Positions 23,792 to 32,805 of a DNA stretch of 64,000 nt are shown here, in pieces. Source of the DNA: Roseibium hamelinense (GTDB taxonomy: Bacteria > Pseudomonadota > Alphaproteobacteria > Rhizobiales > Stappiaceae); assembly GCF_007830545.1 (NCBI RefSeq), contig NZ_VLLF01000001.1, positions 496,001-560,000 of the forward strand. The letters are read 5' to 3'. The position numbers and the translations under genes are program-made. The notes beneath the pieces are model-generated. The model did not search any database. It saw only the letters and a list, made by a program, of their open reading frames with translations, and had not been told where the DNA came from. Position 1 is the first letter of the stretch. The number at the start of each line of letters is the position of its first letter.

Positions 23792-25168
23792 ATGAAAGTC
23801 GTCATATGTGGGGCCGGGCAAGTTGGCTACGGGATTGCCGAGCGCCTTGCTGCCGAACAAAACGACGTGTCGGTGATCGATTCTTCACCCAAGCTGATCA
23901 ATGCCATCGGCGATCAGCTTGATGTGCGCGGTTTTGTCGGCCACGGCGCCCATCCGGACATTCTTGCGCAGGCGGGCGCCAAGGAAGCGGACATGATCGT
24001 GGCGGTGACGCTTTACGACGAAGTCAACATGGTCGCCTGTCAGGTTGCGCATTCCCTGTTCAATGTGCCGACCAAAGTCGCGCGCATCCGGGCACAAAGC
24101 TATCTCACCGGGCAATACCGGAATCTGTTTTCGCGCGAAAACCTTCCCATCGATGTGATCATTTCGCCGGAGATCGAGGTTGGCGAAATGGTCCTGAGGC
24201 GCCTTTCTTTGCCCGGAGCGGTCGAAACGGTGCGCTTTGCCGATGATCAGGTGGTGGTTGTCGGGATCATGTGTGAGGAAGACTGTCCGGTGGTCGACAC
24301 GCCGCTGCGCCAGCTGACCGAATTGTTTCCGGATCTCGGCGCTGTGGTCGTCGGCATCTTCCGAAATGGCAAACTTTTCGTGCCCAAGAGTTCCGACACC
24401 ATCATGGAAGGCGATTTGGCCTATGTGGTTGCACGGCGGGATCAGGTACGCCGGACCCTCGGCATTTTCGGCCATGAAGAGCCCGAAGCCAGCCGGGTGG
24501 TGATTGCGGGCGGTGGCAACATCGGTCTTTATGTCGCTCGGGCGCTCGAAAGCCGCCAGAGCAAGACCAAAATCAAACTGATTGAGGCCTCGCGTGAGCG
24601 TGCTATAGCCATTGCCGACGATCTGAAGCGTTCAGTCATCCTGCATGGCAGCGCGCTTGACCAGACCATATTGAATGAAGCGGACGTGGGCGACGCCGAC
24701 ACAATGGTGGCGCTGACCAACGAGGATGAGGTCAACATCCTGGCCTCTGTCATGGCCAAAAAACTCGGCTGCCGCCGCAACCTGTCGCTGCTCAACAATC
24801 CAAGTTATCCAGCCTTTGCCAATGCTCTGGGGATTGATGCTTTCATCAATCCGCGCGCAGTCACGATTTCCCGTATCCTGCAGCATGTCCGGCGTGGCCG
24901 TATCCGTGGCGTTCATTCGCTGCAAAACGGGGCGGCCGAAGTGGTCGAAGCGGAAGCCCTGGATACATCGCCGCTCGTTGGCAGGCCCTTGAGGGACATC
25001 GACCTGCCGTCCGGAATCCGTGTTGGAGCGGTTTTCCGGGATGGGAAAGTGCTGACCCCGGATGGCAATATCCAGATCCAGGCGCAAGACCGTATCGTAA
25101 TATTCGCGATTGCGAGCCGCGTCCGGCAGGTCGAGCAGATGTTCCGGGTCAGCCTCGAGTTTTTCTAA
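23792..25168 (+). CDS. trkA: Trk potassium uptake regulatory protein TrkA
   Basis: Cytoplasmic gating protein of 458 residues for the TrkH/TrkG potassium channel. Two RCK halves are seen, each with a nucleotide-binding Rossmann motif: VICGAGQVGYGIAERLAAE at the start and VVIAGGGNIGLYVARALES in the middle, each followed by a TrkA-C part. The order ntrX-trkA is standard in this group. The membrane partner TrkH is not in the window. Confidence 0.93.
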   Translation: MKVVICGAGQVGYGIAERLAAEQNDVSVIDSSPKLINAIGDQLDVRGFVGHGAHPDILAQAGAKEADMIVAVTLYDEVNMVACQVAHSLFNVPTKVARIRAQSYLTGQYRNLFSRENLPIDVIISPEIEVGEMVLRRLSLPGAVETVRFADDQVVVVGIMCEEDCPVVDTPLRQLTELFPDLGAVVVGIFRNGKLFVPKSSDTIMEGDLAYVVARRDQVRRTLGIFGHEEPEASRVVIAGGGNIGLYVARALESRQSKTKIKLIEASRERAIAIADDLKRSVILHGSALDQTILNEADVGDADTMVALTNEDEVNILASVMAKKLGCRRNLSLLNNPSYPAFANALGIDAFINPRAVTISRILQHVRRGRIRGVHSLQNGAAEVVEAEALDTSPLVGRPLRDIDLPSGIRVGAVFRDGKVLTPDGNIQIQAQDRIVIFAIASRVRQVEQMFRVSLEFF

Positions 25169-25321
25169 GCTCTGTCTTCGGCTTGCTGCCGGTTAAGTCC
25201 CCTGTTGCAAACACTTATCGACGTTTCGGTGTTGCCCCGGCCTAGTCGGGACAGCAACTATGTCCTATTGTTCGGGTAACAGCGCATAGTGCGCAGCACC
25301 CGACGAGTACAGGAAAGTTCC

Positions 25322-26191
25322 ATGAGCAGAGTAGCCTACGTGAACGGCCAATATATTCGCCACAAAGACGCCGCGGTGCATGTGGAAGACCGTGGCTATC
25401 AATTTGCCGATGGTGTTTACGAGGTATGCGAGGTTTGGAACGGACAGATCGTTGACATGCCGAGGCATCTGGACCGGCTTGATAGATCTTTGCGCGAGCT
25501 GCGGATCGATTGGCCGATGTCGCGGCAAGCAATGGAATTTGTCGTTTCCGAAGTGGTTCGCCGCAACATGGTGCATAACGGAATAGTCTATGTGCAGGTC
25601 ACGCGCGGGGTCGCCAAACGGGACCACTTTTTCCCGGGCAGCGATGTTGCGCCGTCGGTGGTTGTCACCGCGCGTTCCGCCAGCCCGGCAGTCGCGGCTG
25701 CTCAAGCGGAGAAAGGCATCGCGGTTGTCACCTATCCGGAAAACCGCTGGCCGCGCGTTGACATCAAGACCGTTGCGCTTTTGCCGAATGTGCTGGCAAA
25801 GCAGAACGCCAAGGAAAACGGCGGCAAAGAGGCCTGGTATGTCGATACTGACGGAAACGTCACCGAAGGCGGCTCGACGAACGCATGGATTGTCACAAAA
25901 GATGGGGTTTTGGTCACCCGCCCGGCGGAGAGTGGCATCTTGAAAGGTATCACACGCGCAGTGGTTCTCGATCTTGTTGCACGTGAAGGTATTTCTTTTG
26001 AAGAACGGCCGTTCAGTCTCGAAGAGGCCCTCGAGGCACGGGAAGCATTTGTGACCGCTGCGTCAACGCTTGTCATGCCGGTTGTAAGAATTGATGATAC
26101 AGTTGTGGGGAATGGGCATCCGGGTTCCGTCGCGACAAGATTACGTGATGCGTTCCATACTGCTACTGATTTGAAAGCTGTTGTGGCTTGA
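25322..26191 (+). CDS. dat: D-amino-acid transaminase (class IV aminotransferase)
   Basis: PLP enzyme of 289 residues that transfers amino groups between D-amino acids and 2-oxo acids. It starts MSRVAYVNGQYIRHKDAAVH and has VEDRGYQFADGVYEV, the PLP lysine K149 in RVDIKTVALLPN and TEGGSTNAWIV (E182), all matching Dat more than branched-chain IlvE. The ATG at 25322 is preceded by GGAAAGTTCC. It separates trkA from hfq, an arrangement seen in several alphaproteobacteria. A role in D-Ala/D-Glu supply for cell wall is plausible. Confidence 0.85.
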   Translation: MSRVAYVNGQYIRHKDAAVHVEDRGYQFADGVYEVCEVWNGQIVDMPRHLDRLDRSLRELRIDWPMSRQAMEFVVSEVVRRNMVHNGIVYVQVTRGVAKRDHFFPGSDVAPSVVVTARSASPAVAAAQAEKGIAVVTYPENRWPRVDIKTVALLPNVLAKQNAKENGGKEAWYVDTDGNVTEGGSTNAWIVTKDGVLVTRPAESGILKGITRAVVLDLVAREGISFEERPFSLEEALEAREAFVTAASTLVMPVVRIDDTVVGNGHPGSVATRLRDAFHTATDLKAVVA

Positions 26192-26300
26192 CAGGGCATT
26201 TGGTCAAGCCAGCCACTATGGAGAAGGTTTCATTGGGCAGGCTGCAGAGGGGGCGGCAGCGTTTGTGTTTAGGGCCCCGCTGACGGTGAAAAGAGAAAAC

Positions 26301-26322
26301 CCGGACGCCCGGCCGCGTCCGG
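26301..26322 (+). promoter_or_regulatory. Hairpin in the hfq leader
   Basis: CCGGACGC (26301-26308), loop CCGGCC, GCGTCCGG (26315-26322) forms an eight-pair stem ending 21 bases before the hfq ATG. It lacks a T-run on the plus strand. It may be a leader structure affecting hfq translation; Hfq autoregulation by its own leader is known in other bacteria. Confidence 0.4.
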
Positions 26323-26343
26323 AAAAACAGGACAAAAAGACTG

Positions 26344-26601
26344 ATGGCTGAGCGCGCGCAAAATCTTCAAGACACTTTCTTAAATCATGTTCGCAAATCT
26401 AAAATACCGCTCACGATCTTCCTCATTAACGGAGTGAAGCTTCAGGGCGTAGTAACCTGGTTCGACAATTTCTGTGTGCTGCTGCGCCGGGACGGACACT
26501 CCCAGCTGGTCTACAAGCACGCAATTTCCACAATCATGCCAAACGGGCCTGTTCAATTGTTTGAACCGGGAGAGGAAACAACCGAAAAGGCAGGAAGCTG
26601 A
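26344..26601 (+). CDS. hfq: RNA chaperone Hfq
   Basis: Sm-like RNA-binding protein of 85 residues that forms a hexamer and supports small-RNA pairing. Sm1 is [20 protein letters not shown] and Sm2 ends in [12 protein letters not shown] (the YKHA motif of Hfq). The C-terminal tail is short, as usual in alphaproteobacteria. hflX opens immediately after its stop. Confidence 0.97.
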   Translation: MAERAQNLQDTFLNHVRKSKIPLTIFLINGVKLQGVVTWFDNFCVLLRRDGHSQLVYKHAISTIMPNGPVQLFEPGEETTEKAGS

Positions 26602-27975
26602 TTGGAACCTAAGTCTCGTTCGGAAGACTTTTCGACACAAAAGGGGGCCGTGGATCAAGGCATTGACCGGCGGCCCCAACCATACCGGGCCATGATTATT
26701 GAGCCCGTCCTTCAACTCCGCCGCGAAGACGAAACCGACTTGCGCACTTCAAGAAGTCCGGAGGCGCGCCTTGGTGAGGCCGTCGGGCTGAGCGCTGCCA
26801 TAAATCTTGAAATCGTCTCCTCGGGCGTCGTGAAAATCAACGCTCCCAAGCCGGGTACGTTGTTCGGCGAAGGTAAGGTTGCCGAGCTCGCCGGCATTGT
26901 TGCGGCCGAGCATCTTGATCTGGTGGTTGTTGATCATCCCCTGTCTCCTGTGCAGCAGCGCAACCTTGAACGCCGGTTCGCCTGCAAAGTGATCGACCGG
27001 ACGGGTCTTATTCTGGAGATCTTCGGCGATCGCGCGCGGACAAAGGAAGGCAAGCTGCAGGTCGATCTGGCACACTTAATGTGGCAGAAAAGTCGTCTGG
27101 TGCGGTCCTGGACCCACCTGGAACGGCAGCGCGGCGGTGCGGGCTTCATGGGTGGCCCCGGTGAGACGCAAATCGAGGCGGACCGCCGGCAAATTCAGGA
27201 GCGGATCATCGCCCTGCAAAAGCAGCTGGAACAGGTCCGCCGCACCCGCGAATTACACCGGAAAAAACGCAAGAAAATCCCGCAGCCTGTTGTGGCACTT
27301 GTCGGATACACAAATGCCGGGAAGTCGACCCTGTTCAACCGGCTCACCGAGGCAGACGTTTTTGCCAAGGACCTTTTGTTCGCGACATTGGACCCGACTT
27401 TACGCAGGATCAAGCTGCCGTATGGCCGTGAGGTGATCCTCTCCGATACTGTGGGTTTCATCTCCGATCTGCCAACGCACCTTGTTGCTGCATTCCGGGC
27501 AACTCTGGAAGAGGTTCTGGAAGCCGACCTGATTCTGCATGTGCGTGACATCAGTCATCCGGACACCGATGCCCAGGCCGAGGACGTCAAGAAGACGCTC
27601 AATGATCTTGGTGTCAGCGGAAGCCATGGCGCGCCGATCATCGAGATCTGGAACAAGATTGATGCTCTCGATCCGGCCTACCGGCAAAAACTCCTTGAAA
27701 AGAAGGAGGGCGAAGGTCCTGTTGCTCTGTCCGCCATGACCGGGGAGGGCGTTGAGCAGCTTTCGGCGCGGATCGATGCATTTATGGCGCAGCATGATGA
27801 TGTTTTCACGGTGCGTCTGCCTGTGACAGAAGGGGCGCTGCTAGCGCAGCTTTATCAAGTTTCCGAGGTTCTGGACCGCGAAGACGGTGATGAGGTGATC
27901 GTTGCCGAAGTGCGGGTGTCGGACAAACAGCGCGGGCCATTCCGGGAGACGTTTGCCCGGTTTCTGGATGACTGA
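26602..27975 (+). CDS. hflX: GTPase HflX
   Basis: Ribosome-associated GTPase of up to 457 residues, involved in splitting stalled ribosomes. It has the HflX N-domain (INAPKPGTLFGEGKVAEL; GLILEIFGDRARTKEGKLQV), the linker GGAGFMGGPGETQIEADRR and G motifs GYTNAGKSTLFN (G1), DTVGFISDLP (G3) and NKID (G4). The start is uncertain: a TTG at 26602 abuts the hfq stop, a GTG at about 26650 follows AAGGGGG, and the first ATG is at 26692. Co-transcription with hfq is clear. Confidence 0.92.
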   Translation: MEPKSRSEDFSTQKGAVDQGIDRRPQPYRAMIIEPVLQLRREDETDLRTSRSPEARLGEAVGLSAAINLEIVSSGVVKINAPKPGTLFGEGKVAELAGIVAAEHLDLVVVDHPLSPVQQRNLERRFACKVIDRTGLILEIFGDRARTKEGKLQVDLAHLMWQKSRLVRSWTHLERQRGGAGFMGGPGETQIEADRRQIQERIIALQKQLEQVRRTRELHRKKRKKIPQPVVALVGYTNAGKSTLFNRLTEADVFAKDLLFATLDPTLRRIKLPYGREVILSDTVGFISDLPTHLVAAFRATLEEVLEADLILHVRDISHPDTDAQAEDVKKTLNDLGVSGSHGAPIIEIWNKIDALDPAYRQKLLEKKEGEGPVALSAMTGEGVEQLSARIDAFMAQHDDVFTVRLPVTEGALLAQLYQVSEVLDREDGDEVIVAEVRVSDKQRGPFRETFARFLDD

Positions 27976-28009
27976 GCGGGATTGGTGCCGCTGGACATGA
28001 TAGCTGGTG

Positions 28010-28038
28010 GGCGCCCGGTTTTTCCGGGCGCCTTTTTT
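28010..28038 (+). terminator. Rho-independent terminator after hflX
   Basis: GGCGCCCGG (28010-28018), loop TTTTT, CCGGGCGCC (28024-28032) then TTTTTT (28033-28038). A nine-pair GC-rich stem with a six-T tail ends the ntrY-hflX block, 35 bases after the hflX stop. Confidence 0.93.
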
Positions 28039-28042
28039 GTCT

Positions 28043-28540
28043 TCAGCTGTAGGCGCCTGCCGAGTAAGTCAACTCGTAGCTGTGGCTGTAGAGTTCGAAC
28101 ACGATCCCGAACGGGTCTTCGACATACACCATACGATAAGGTTTTTTTCCCGGGAAGTATTCACGAACCGGCATGCGCTGCTTGCCTCCGGCGGCCACGA
28201 TTTTCTCCAGGAGCCCTTCTACATCCGGGTCCTGTATTGCGAAATGAAACGTTCCGTGCTCGCGGAAAGCGAAATTGTTTGCGGGTTCCGTATTGGCGGC
28301 AAATTCGAACAACTCGAAACCGATCCGGTCTGCGGTTGAAAGGTGAGCAATACGGAGACTGTTCCAACCCGAACCGAAAACATAAGTGCACATCTGGCCT
28401 ATCGCGCTGCCGTCTTCCGTGACTTCCGTCGGCGCCATGATCACATAAAAACCGAGGACTTCTGAATAGAACTGTACTGCGCGTTCCAGGTCCGGAACAG
28501 ACAGGCCAATATGAGACAGTGTTCGGGGAGTGGTGGTCAT
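28043..28540 (-). CDS. VOC-family (glyoxalase/dioxygenase-fold) protein
   Basis: Protein of 165 residues with a vicinal-oxygen-chelate fold: LSHIGLSVPDLERAVQFYSE at the start and YRMVYVEDPFGIVFELYSHS at the end, the two beta-alpha-beta units of the fold. Candidate metal ligands are the histidine in SHIG, the histidine in TFHFAI and the glutamate in FELYSH. The substrate cannot be told. It diverges from a LysR gene with 95 bases between, so it is probably that regulator's target. Confidence 0.8.
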   Translation of the reverse strand: MTTTPRTLSHIGLSVPDLERAVQFYSEVLGFYVIMAPTEVTEDGSAIGQMCTYVFGSGWNSLRIAHLSTADRIGFELFEFAANTEPANNFAFREHGTFHFAIQDPDVEGLLEKIVAAGGKQRMPVREYFPGKKPYRMVYVEDPFGIVFELYSHSYELTYSAGAYS

Positions 28541-28572
28541 CGGGTGTCCTTTCTCAAGCGTTGTTGAGCGGA

Positions 28573-28626
28573 CTGTAAACGGTTACAGAATATACCAAAA
28601 ATTATGATAGATTCTTTTTTTCATAA
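28573..28626. promoter_or_regulatory. Two inverted repeats between VOC gene and LysR gene
   Basis: CTGTAA-ACGG-TTACAG (28573-28588) is a perfect dyad, and TTATGA (28602-28607) is repeated inverted as TCATAA (28621-28626) with 13 bases between. The second has the size and A/T ends expected of a LysR recognition and activation site. Both lie in the divergent promoter space. Confidence 0.6.
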
Positions 28627-28635
28627 CATGGCATC

Positions 28636-29535
28636 ATGATAATGCTTGATTCCCGCTGGCTGACAACTTTTCTCGTTCTGTGTGAAACCGGTCATTTCAC
28701 CAATACCGCCAACAGGCTTCACATGACCCAGCCAGGCGTTTCGCAACACCTTCGCAAGTTGGAAGCGGAGGTCGGCAAACCTCTGATATTTCAACATGGC
28801 AAAAGCTTTTCGCTAACACCGGCCGGTGAGGCGGTACGGGCATTGGGCCAAGCCTGGCAGCACGAGGAGACGAGACTCCGGGAAACACTGATGTTTGACC
28901 GCGCGGATTCCGGCCGTGTCGCCGTGGCGAGCTCCGGTAGCTTTGCGACATTGCTTTATCCGGCTTTGATTGAGGAGATGGCCGAGGCGCCGGCCCTTGA
29001 GATCAGTTATGAAGCAGCGCCGCAACACCGAGTTCTGGATGGTGTTGTCGACGGGCGGTTTGATTTGGGAATTGTCGGATATGATCCAGATCATCCACGG
29101 CTTGATTGCCACTATCTCGGCCGCGAAGAGCTGTGTCTTGTCCTGCCGCAAAATGGCCGATGCCGCGGCTTTTCACTGCAGGATCTGGATGCCTGTGGGC
29201 TCATAGCTCACCCAGACGTGTTCGCGTATGCAGATGTCTTGTTCAGTGCAAATTTTCCCAGCGCGTTTCGGGGAAGCGACAGGCTGAAAGTGCGCAGCAC
29301 CATCAATCAGATAAGCCAGATCCTGGAACCTGTTGCCAGCGGTATTGGCTATACAATCCTGCCAAGAAGCGGTGTACTGCCTTATCCGCAGCAGGACAGG
29401 CTCTTTATCGCCGACCTCAATGAGCGCATATACTTGGATCTCTGGCTCCTGTCGCGCCGGGGGCGGTTGTCGGTTGCCCGTATTCAACGGATTGCCAATA
29501 TGATCCAGGGGGTCGCCGGAAAGCTCGCGGCCTGA
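28636..29535 (+). CDS. LysR-family transcriptional regulator
   Basis: Regulator of up to 299 residues. The N-terminal winged helix-turn-helix is clear (LCETGHFTNTANRLHMTQPG, then VSQHLRKLEAEVGKPL), followed by a type 2 periplasmic-binding fold effector domain (VAVASSGSFATLLYPALIEE onwards). The start is ATG 28636 or ATG 28642 (MLDSRWL). It is divergent from the VOC gene. Effector unknown. Confidence 0.9.
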   Translation: MIMLDSRWLTTFLVLCETGHFTNTANRLHMTQPGVSQHLRKLEAEVGKPLIFQHGKSFSLTPAGEAVRALGQAWQHEETRLRETLMFDRADSGRVAVASSGSFATLLYPALIEEMAEAPALEISYEAAPQHRVLDGVVDGRFDLGIVGYDPDHPRLDCHYLGREELCLVLPQNGRCRGFSLQDLDACGLIAHPDVFAYADVLFSANFPSAFRGSDRLKVRSTINQISQILEPVASGIGYTILPRSGVLPYPQQDRLFIADLNERIYLDLWLLSRRGRLSVARIQRIANMIQGVAGKLAA

Positions 29536-29538
29536 TTT

Positions 29539-29841
29539 ATGCCAGATGACGCGTTGAGCGTGCGTCAAGTCATGGAATTCGGTTCGGCCGGGGCCGACCG
29601 GGGGCTCTTGAAGGAGTTTGAGGCCATCATCGCCGTTGTGATCGGCGGCGCGCTTTTGACCGGTGGATACGGATCGGTGATCGGAGCGGCCCTGGGGGCG
29701 CTGATCTTCGGTGTGGTCCAGCAGGGGCTGTTCTTTGCAGGTGTCGAAAGTTCCCTGTTCCGGGTGTTCCTGGGGGTCATCCTGCTTTTCGCGGTGATCC
29801 TGAACACCTATATCCGCCGCATCATCACCGGGGAGAGATAA
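29539..29841 (+). pseudogene. Truncated sugar ABC transporter permease (C-terminal remnant)
   Basis: The 100 residues match only the C-terminal end of RbsC/FrcC-type permeases: [36 protein letters not shown] and a last helix [19 protein letters not shown]. Full proteins are about 330 residues, so roughly two thirds are missing. The first 13 or so residues look unrelated, placing the break near 29575, directly behind the LysR gene. Only one base separates it from the ATPase. It cannot form a working permease alone; the binding-protein gene is also absent. Confidence 0.75.
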
Positions 29842-29842
29842 G

Positions 29843-30631
29843 ATGAGCTCGACACATGCTCCCATCATCCAGATGAAAGGCATCGAGAAGCATTTCGGCT
29901 CGGTGATCGCACTGGCCGGTGTCTCGGTCGACATCTATCCCGGTGAATGCCATTGCCTTCTTGGCGATAATGGTGCCGGTAAATCCACTTTCATCAAGAC
30001 CATGTCCGGCGTTCACAAACCCACCAAGGGCGAGATCCTGTTTGAGGGGAAGCCGATGCATTTCGCGGATCCGCGTGATGCGATTTCCGCAGGCATTGCA
30101 ACCGTCTATCAGGATCTGGCCATGATCCCGCTCATGTCGGTCAGCCGGAACTTCTTCATGGGCAACGAGCCGGTGCGCCGGATCGGCCCGCTCAAACTCT
30201 TCGATCATGACTATGCCAACCGGGTTACGATGGAAGAAATGCGCAAAATGGGCATCAATCTGCGCGGACCGGATCAGGCTGTGGGAACGCTCTCTGGCGG
30301 GGAACGCCAGACGGTTGCTATTGCCCGCGCCGTGCATTTCGGCGCCAAGGTCCTGATCCTCGACGAGCCCACATCGGCATTGGGTGTCCGGCAGACCGCC
30401 AATGTGCTTGCTACCATCGACAAGGTGCGCAAACAGGATATTGCCGTGGTCTTCATCACCCACAATGTCCGCCATGCCTTGGCCGTCGGCGACCGCTTCA
30501 CAGTTCTTAATCGCGGGAAAACTCTTGGTACGGCACAGCGCGGCCAGATCACGCCTGAAGAGCTACAGGACATGATGGCCGGCGGTCAGGAGCTCGTGGC
30601 CCTTGAGGACTCCTTAGGGGGAACCGTATGA
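29843..30631 (+). CDS. Sugar ABC transporter ATPase (FrcA type)
   Basis: Single-domain ABC ATPase of 262 residues. Walker [18 protein letters not shown]-loop [20 protein letters not shown], signature [15 protein letters not shown], Walker [12 protein letters not shown] and H-loop THNVRHAL are all intact. The closest known type is FrcA of fructose/ribose importers. It has no usable permease partner here, because only the permease tail survives next to it, so it may be a relic or serve another permease. Confidence 0.85.
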   Translation: MSSTHAPIIQMKGIEKHFGSVIALAGVSVDIYPGECHCLLGDNGAGKSTFIKTMSGVHKPTKGEILFEGKPMHFADPRDAISAGIATVYQDLAMIPLMSVSRNFFMGNEPVRRIGPLKLFDHDYANRVTMEEMRKMGINLRGPDQAVGTLSGGERQTVAIARAVHFGAKVLILDEPTSALGVRQTANVLATIDKVRKQDIAVVFITHNVRHALAVGDRFTVLNRGKTLGTAQRGQITPEELQDMMAGGQELVALEDSLGGTV

Positions 30632-30726
30632 ACGGCGTTGTTGCATTAATCCGCTTTGTGCCGTACCTGACGGGGCATTGCCAACTTAGTTTGGTCGGCC
30701 CGCACGGGTCTCTTTTTTGGCGGATT

Positions 30727-31554
30727 TCAGGCGTGTCGTTTCTTAGCGGCTTGCCAGGCGGCTTCCATATCTTCAAGTGGCATGTCTTCCAGCGATGTGC
30801 CGGTTTCGCGTGCAACCACTTCAATGGCCTTGAAACGGTTCCGGAATTTCCGGTTGGTCCGGCGCAGAGCGTCTTCCGGGTCGATGTCCAAATGGCGGGC
30901 GAGGTTTGCAAGCGCAAACATCATGTCACCAAGTTCGTCAGCAACGCGATCCTTGTCGGGCTCACCTGCGTCCAGCTCCTCTTCCAGTTCGCCCGCTTCT
31001 TCGCGGATTTTCGAGATGACAAGCGCCGGGTCGTTCCAGTCGAAACCGACTTTCGAGGCGCGCCGCTGCAGCTTGTCTGCCTCTTGAAGTGCTGGAAACG
31101 CCGTTGGCACATCATCCAGAAAGGCCGGGGGGACGTTCTCCACTCCGAGAGCCTGGCGCTCGGCTGCCTTTTCGGCCCGCTCCTCGGCCTTGATCCGTTC
31201 CCATATGCCTTTCACGAGTTCGGCTTTTTCGCCTGTCTCGTCTCCGAACACATGCGGATGGCGCCGGATCATTTTTTTCGTGACGCCCTCGACCACATTG
31301 CCGAAATCAAAGTGGCCAGCTTCCTCCGCCATCCGGGCATGATAAACCACCTGAAGCAGCAAATCGCCGAGTTCCTCGCGCAGGTTCAGATAATCCCGCT
31401 TGTGAATGGCATCGGCAACCTCGTAAGCTTCCTCCAGTGTGTATGGCGCAATCGTCTCGAATGTTTGTTCCAGATCCCACGGGCAGCCCGTTTCAGGTGT
31501 GCGCAATTCGGCCATGATTTCGATCAGACGGGAGACGTCGCGACTTGGTTTCAT
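30727..31554 (-). CDS. mazG: Nucleoside triphosphate pyrophosphohydrolase MazG
   Basis: House-cleaning enzyme of 275 residues that hydrolyses NTPs to NMP and pyrophosphate. Two MazG repeats are seen: the first with TPETGCPWDLEQTFETIAPY, TLEEAYEVADAI and LREELGDLLLQVVYHARMAE (EExxE metal sites), the second with KIREEAGELEEELDAG and DELGDMMFALANLARHL. It converges on the ABC ATPase gene. The 95 bases between hold nothing clear. Confidence 0.93.
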   Translation of the reverse strand: MKPSRDVSRLIEIMAELRTPETGCPWDLEQTFETIAPYTLEEAYEVADAIHKRDYLNLREELGDLLLQVVYHARMAEEAGHFDFGNVVEGVTKKMIRRHPHVFGDETGEKAELVKGIWERIKAEERAEKAAERQALGVENVPPAFLDDVPTAFPALQEADKLQRRASKVGFDWNDPALVISKIREEAGELEEELDAGEPDKDRVADELGDMMFALANLARHLDIDPEDALRRTNRKFRNRFKAIEVVARETGTSLEDMPLEDMEAAWQAAKKRHA

Positions 31555-31715
31555 AAAATGCTCCGAAAGATTGCCTGGATAGGGGCGCGCAAGAGTTCTA
31601 CTTCAAAGCTTTTGGACGCGCTATCGCCTGGTAAGGTGTTTGTTGCGGGCGCACGGAAAACATGCCGTTGTGGAAGAATTGAAACCCGTCTTTCGCTTGC
31701 CACTTTAAATCCATA

Positions 31716-31725
31716 GGGTGCACCC
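31716..31725. promoter_or_regulatory. Palindrome upstream of the betaine-type binding protein
   Basis: GGGTG-CACCC is a perfect ten-base dyad at the centre of a 16-base near-palindrome ATAGGGTG/CACCCCAT (31713-31728), 27 bases before the ATG at 31755. It is placed like an operator; no regulator gene is adjacent. Confidence 0.4.
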
Positions 31726-31754
31726 CATTTCGGTCCGGTCATAAAGGGGAACCC

Positions 31755-32747
31755 ATGAAAACGTTGTTCTGCGCATGTGCGGCCTCGACAGCTGCGCTTT
31801 TGGCCTCACCGGCACTTGCCGAAACCTGCGGAGACGTCTCGATCGCTCAAATGAACTGGGCATCGGCCGCCACAATGGCGCAAATCGACAAGATCATCCT
31901 TGAAGAAGGCTACGGCTGCAATGTTGATCTGACTGTCGGTGACAGCGTGCCTACCTTCACCTCCATGACAGAGAAAAGCGATCCGGATATTGCGCCGGAA
32001 ATGTGGGTAAATTCGATCCGCGAACCGCTGGAAAAGGCCGTAAACGATGGCACCTTGGTGATCGGCGGAAAAGTACTGAAAGATGGCGGCCCCCAGGGTT
32101 TCTGGATCCCGGCCGAACTTGCCGAGAGACATAATCTCAAAACACTGGACGACGTGCTTGCCCGCCCGGACTTGTTTCAAGGGGCAGACGACACGTCTAA
32201 GGGCGCATTTTTCACCTGTCCGTCGGGATGGGACTGCGGCCCGATCAGCGCCAATCTACTTCGTGCTTGGCAGGCGGAAGACAAAGGCTTCGAAATCGTG
32301 CCCACCGGGTCCTCGGCAGGTCTTGAAGGCTCGATCGCCCGGGCGATGGAGCGCGGCGAGGGATGGTTTGGATACTACTGGGGGCCGACGGCTCTTTTGG
32401 GCAAATATGATATGACGCTTGTCGATTTCGGAGTTCCGTTCAACCAGGCAGAATGGACCCGCTGCACATCGGTTCCCGATTGCTCGGACCCTCAGAAAAA
32501 CGCCTGGGAACGCGGAGAGGCCTATACGCTTGTGACGAGCGAATTCGCGAAAAGCGCCGGTGTCGCGATGGACTACATCAAACAGCGTGGCTGGGACAAC
32601 AAGACGGCCAGCAGCGTGCTTGCCTGGATTGAAGAAAACCAGGCGGACCCGAGCGACGGGGCCTATTACTTCCTGGAGAACCACGCAGATGTGTGGACCG
32701 CGTGGGTTAGTGCCGAAGTCGCAGACAAGGTCAAGTCGGCGCTCTAG
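31755..32747 (+). CDS. Glycine betaine/choline-type ABC substrate-binding protein (OpuAC)
   Basis: Periplasmic protein of 330 residues with a signal peptide (MKTLFCACAASTAALLASPA, cut after ALA). The mature part has OpuAC features: VSIAQMNWASAATMAQIDKI, DIAPEMWVNSIREPLEKAV, then WFGYYWGPTALLGKYDM, with aromatic residues of the kind that cage quaternary amines. No permease or ATPase of that transporter class is nearby; it stands alone between mazG and a terminator. The substrate is a guess from family. Confidence 0.85.
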   Translation: MKTLFCACAASTAALLASPALAETCGDVSIAQMNWASAATMAQIDKIILEEGYGCNVDLTVGDSVPTFTSMTEKSDPDIAPEMWVNSIREPLEKAVNDGTLVIGGKVLKDGGPQGFWIPAELAERHNLKTLDDVLARPDLFQGADDTSKGAFFTCPSGWDCGPISANLLRAWQAEDKGFEIVPTGSSAGLEGSIARAMERGEGWFGYYWGPTALLGKYDMTLVDFGVPFNQAEWTRCTSVPDCSDPQKNAWERGEAYTLVTSEFAKSAGVAMDYIKQRGWDNKTASSVLAWIEENQADPSDGAYYFLENHADVWTAWVSAEVADKVKSAL

Positions 32748-32760
32748 TTGTCATCATCGG

Positions 32761-32799
32761 CCGACACGGCTGCCTCAGCATGGGCCGCAGCCGTGTCGG
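32761..32799. terminator. Bidirectional terminator hairpin
   Basis: CCGACACGGCTGC (32761-32773) pairs perfectly with GCAGCCGTGTCGG (32787-32799), a 13-pair stem in the convergent space between the binding protein and the permease gene. Only a short TTT follows. Confidence 0.7.
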
Positions 32800-32805
32800 T
32801 TTGCA

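Noticed and set aside
26301..26322. Riboswitch in front of hfq
   Set aside because: Only a single simple stem is visible, with no conserved riboswitch core.
30700..30725. Terminator between the sugar ATPase gene and mazG (CCCG-CA-CGGG then T-run)
   Set aside because: A four-pair stem with a two-base loop cannot fold stably; the T-run is probably chance.
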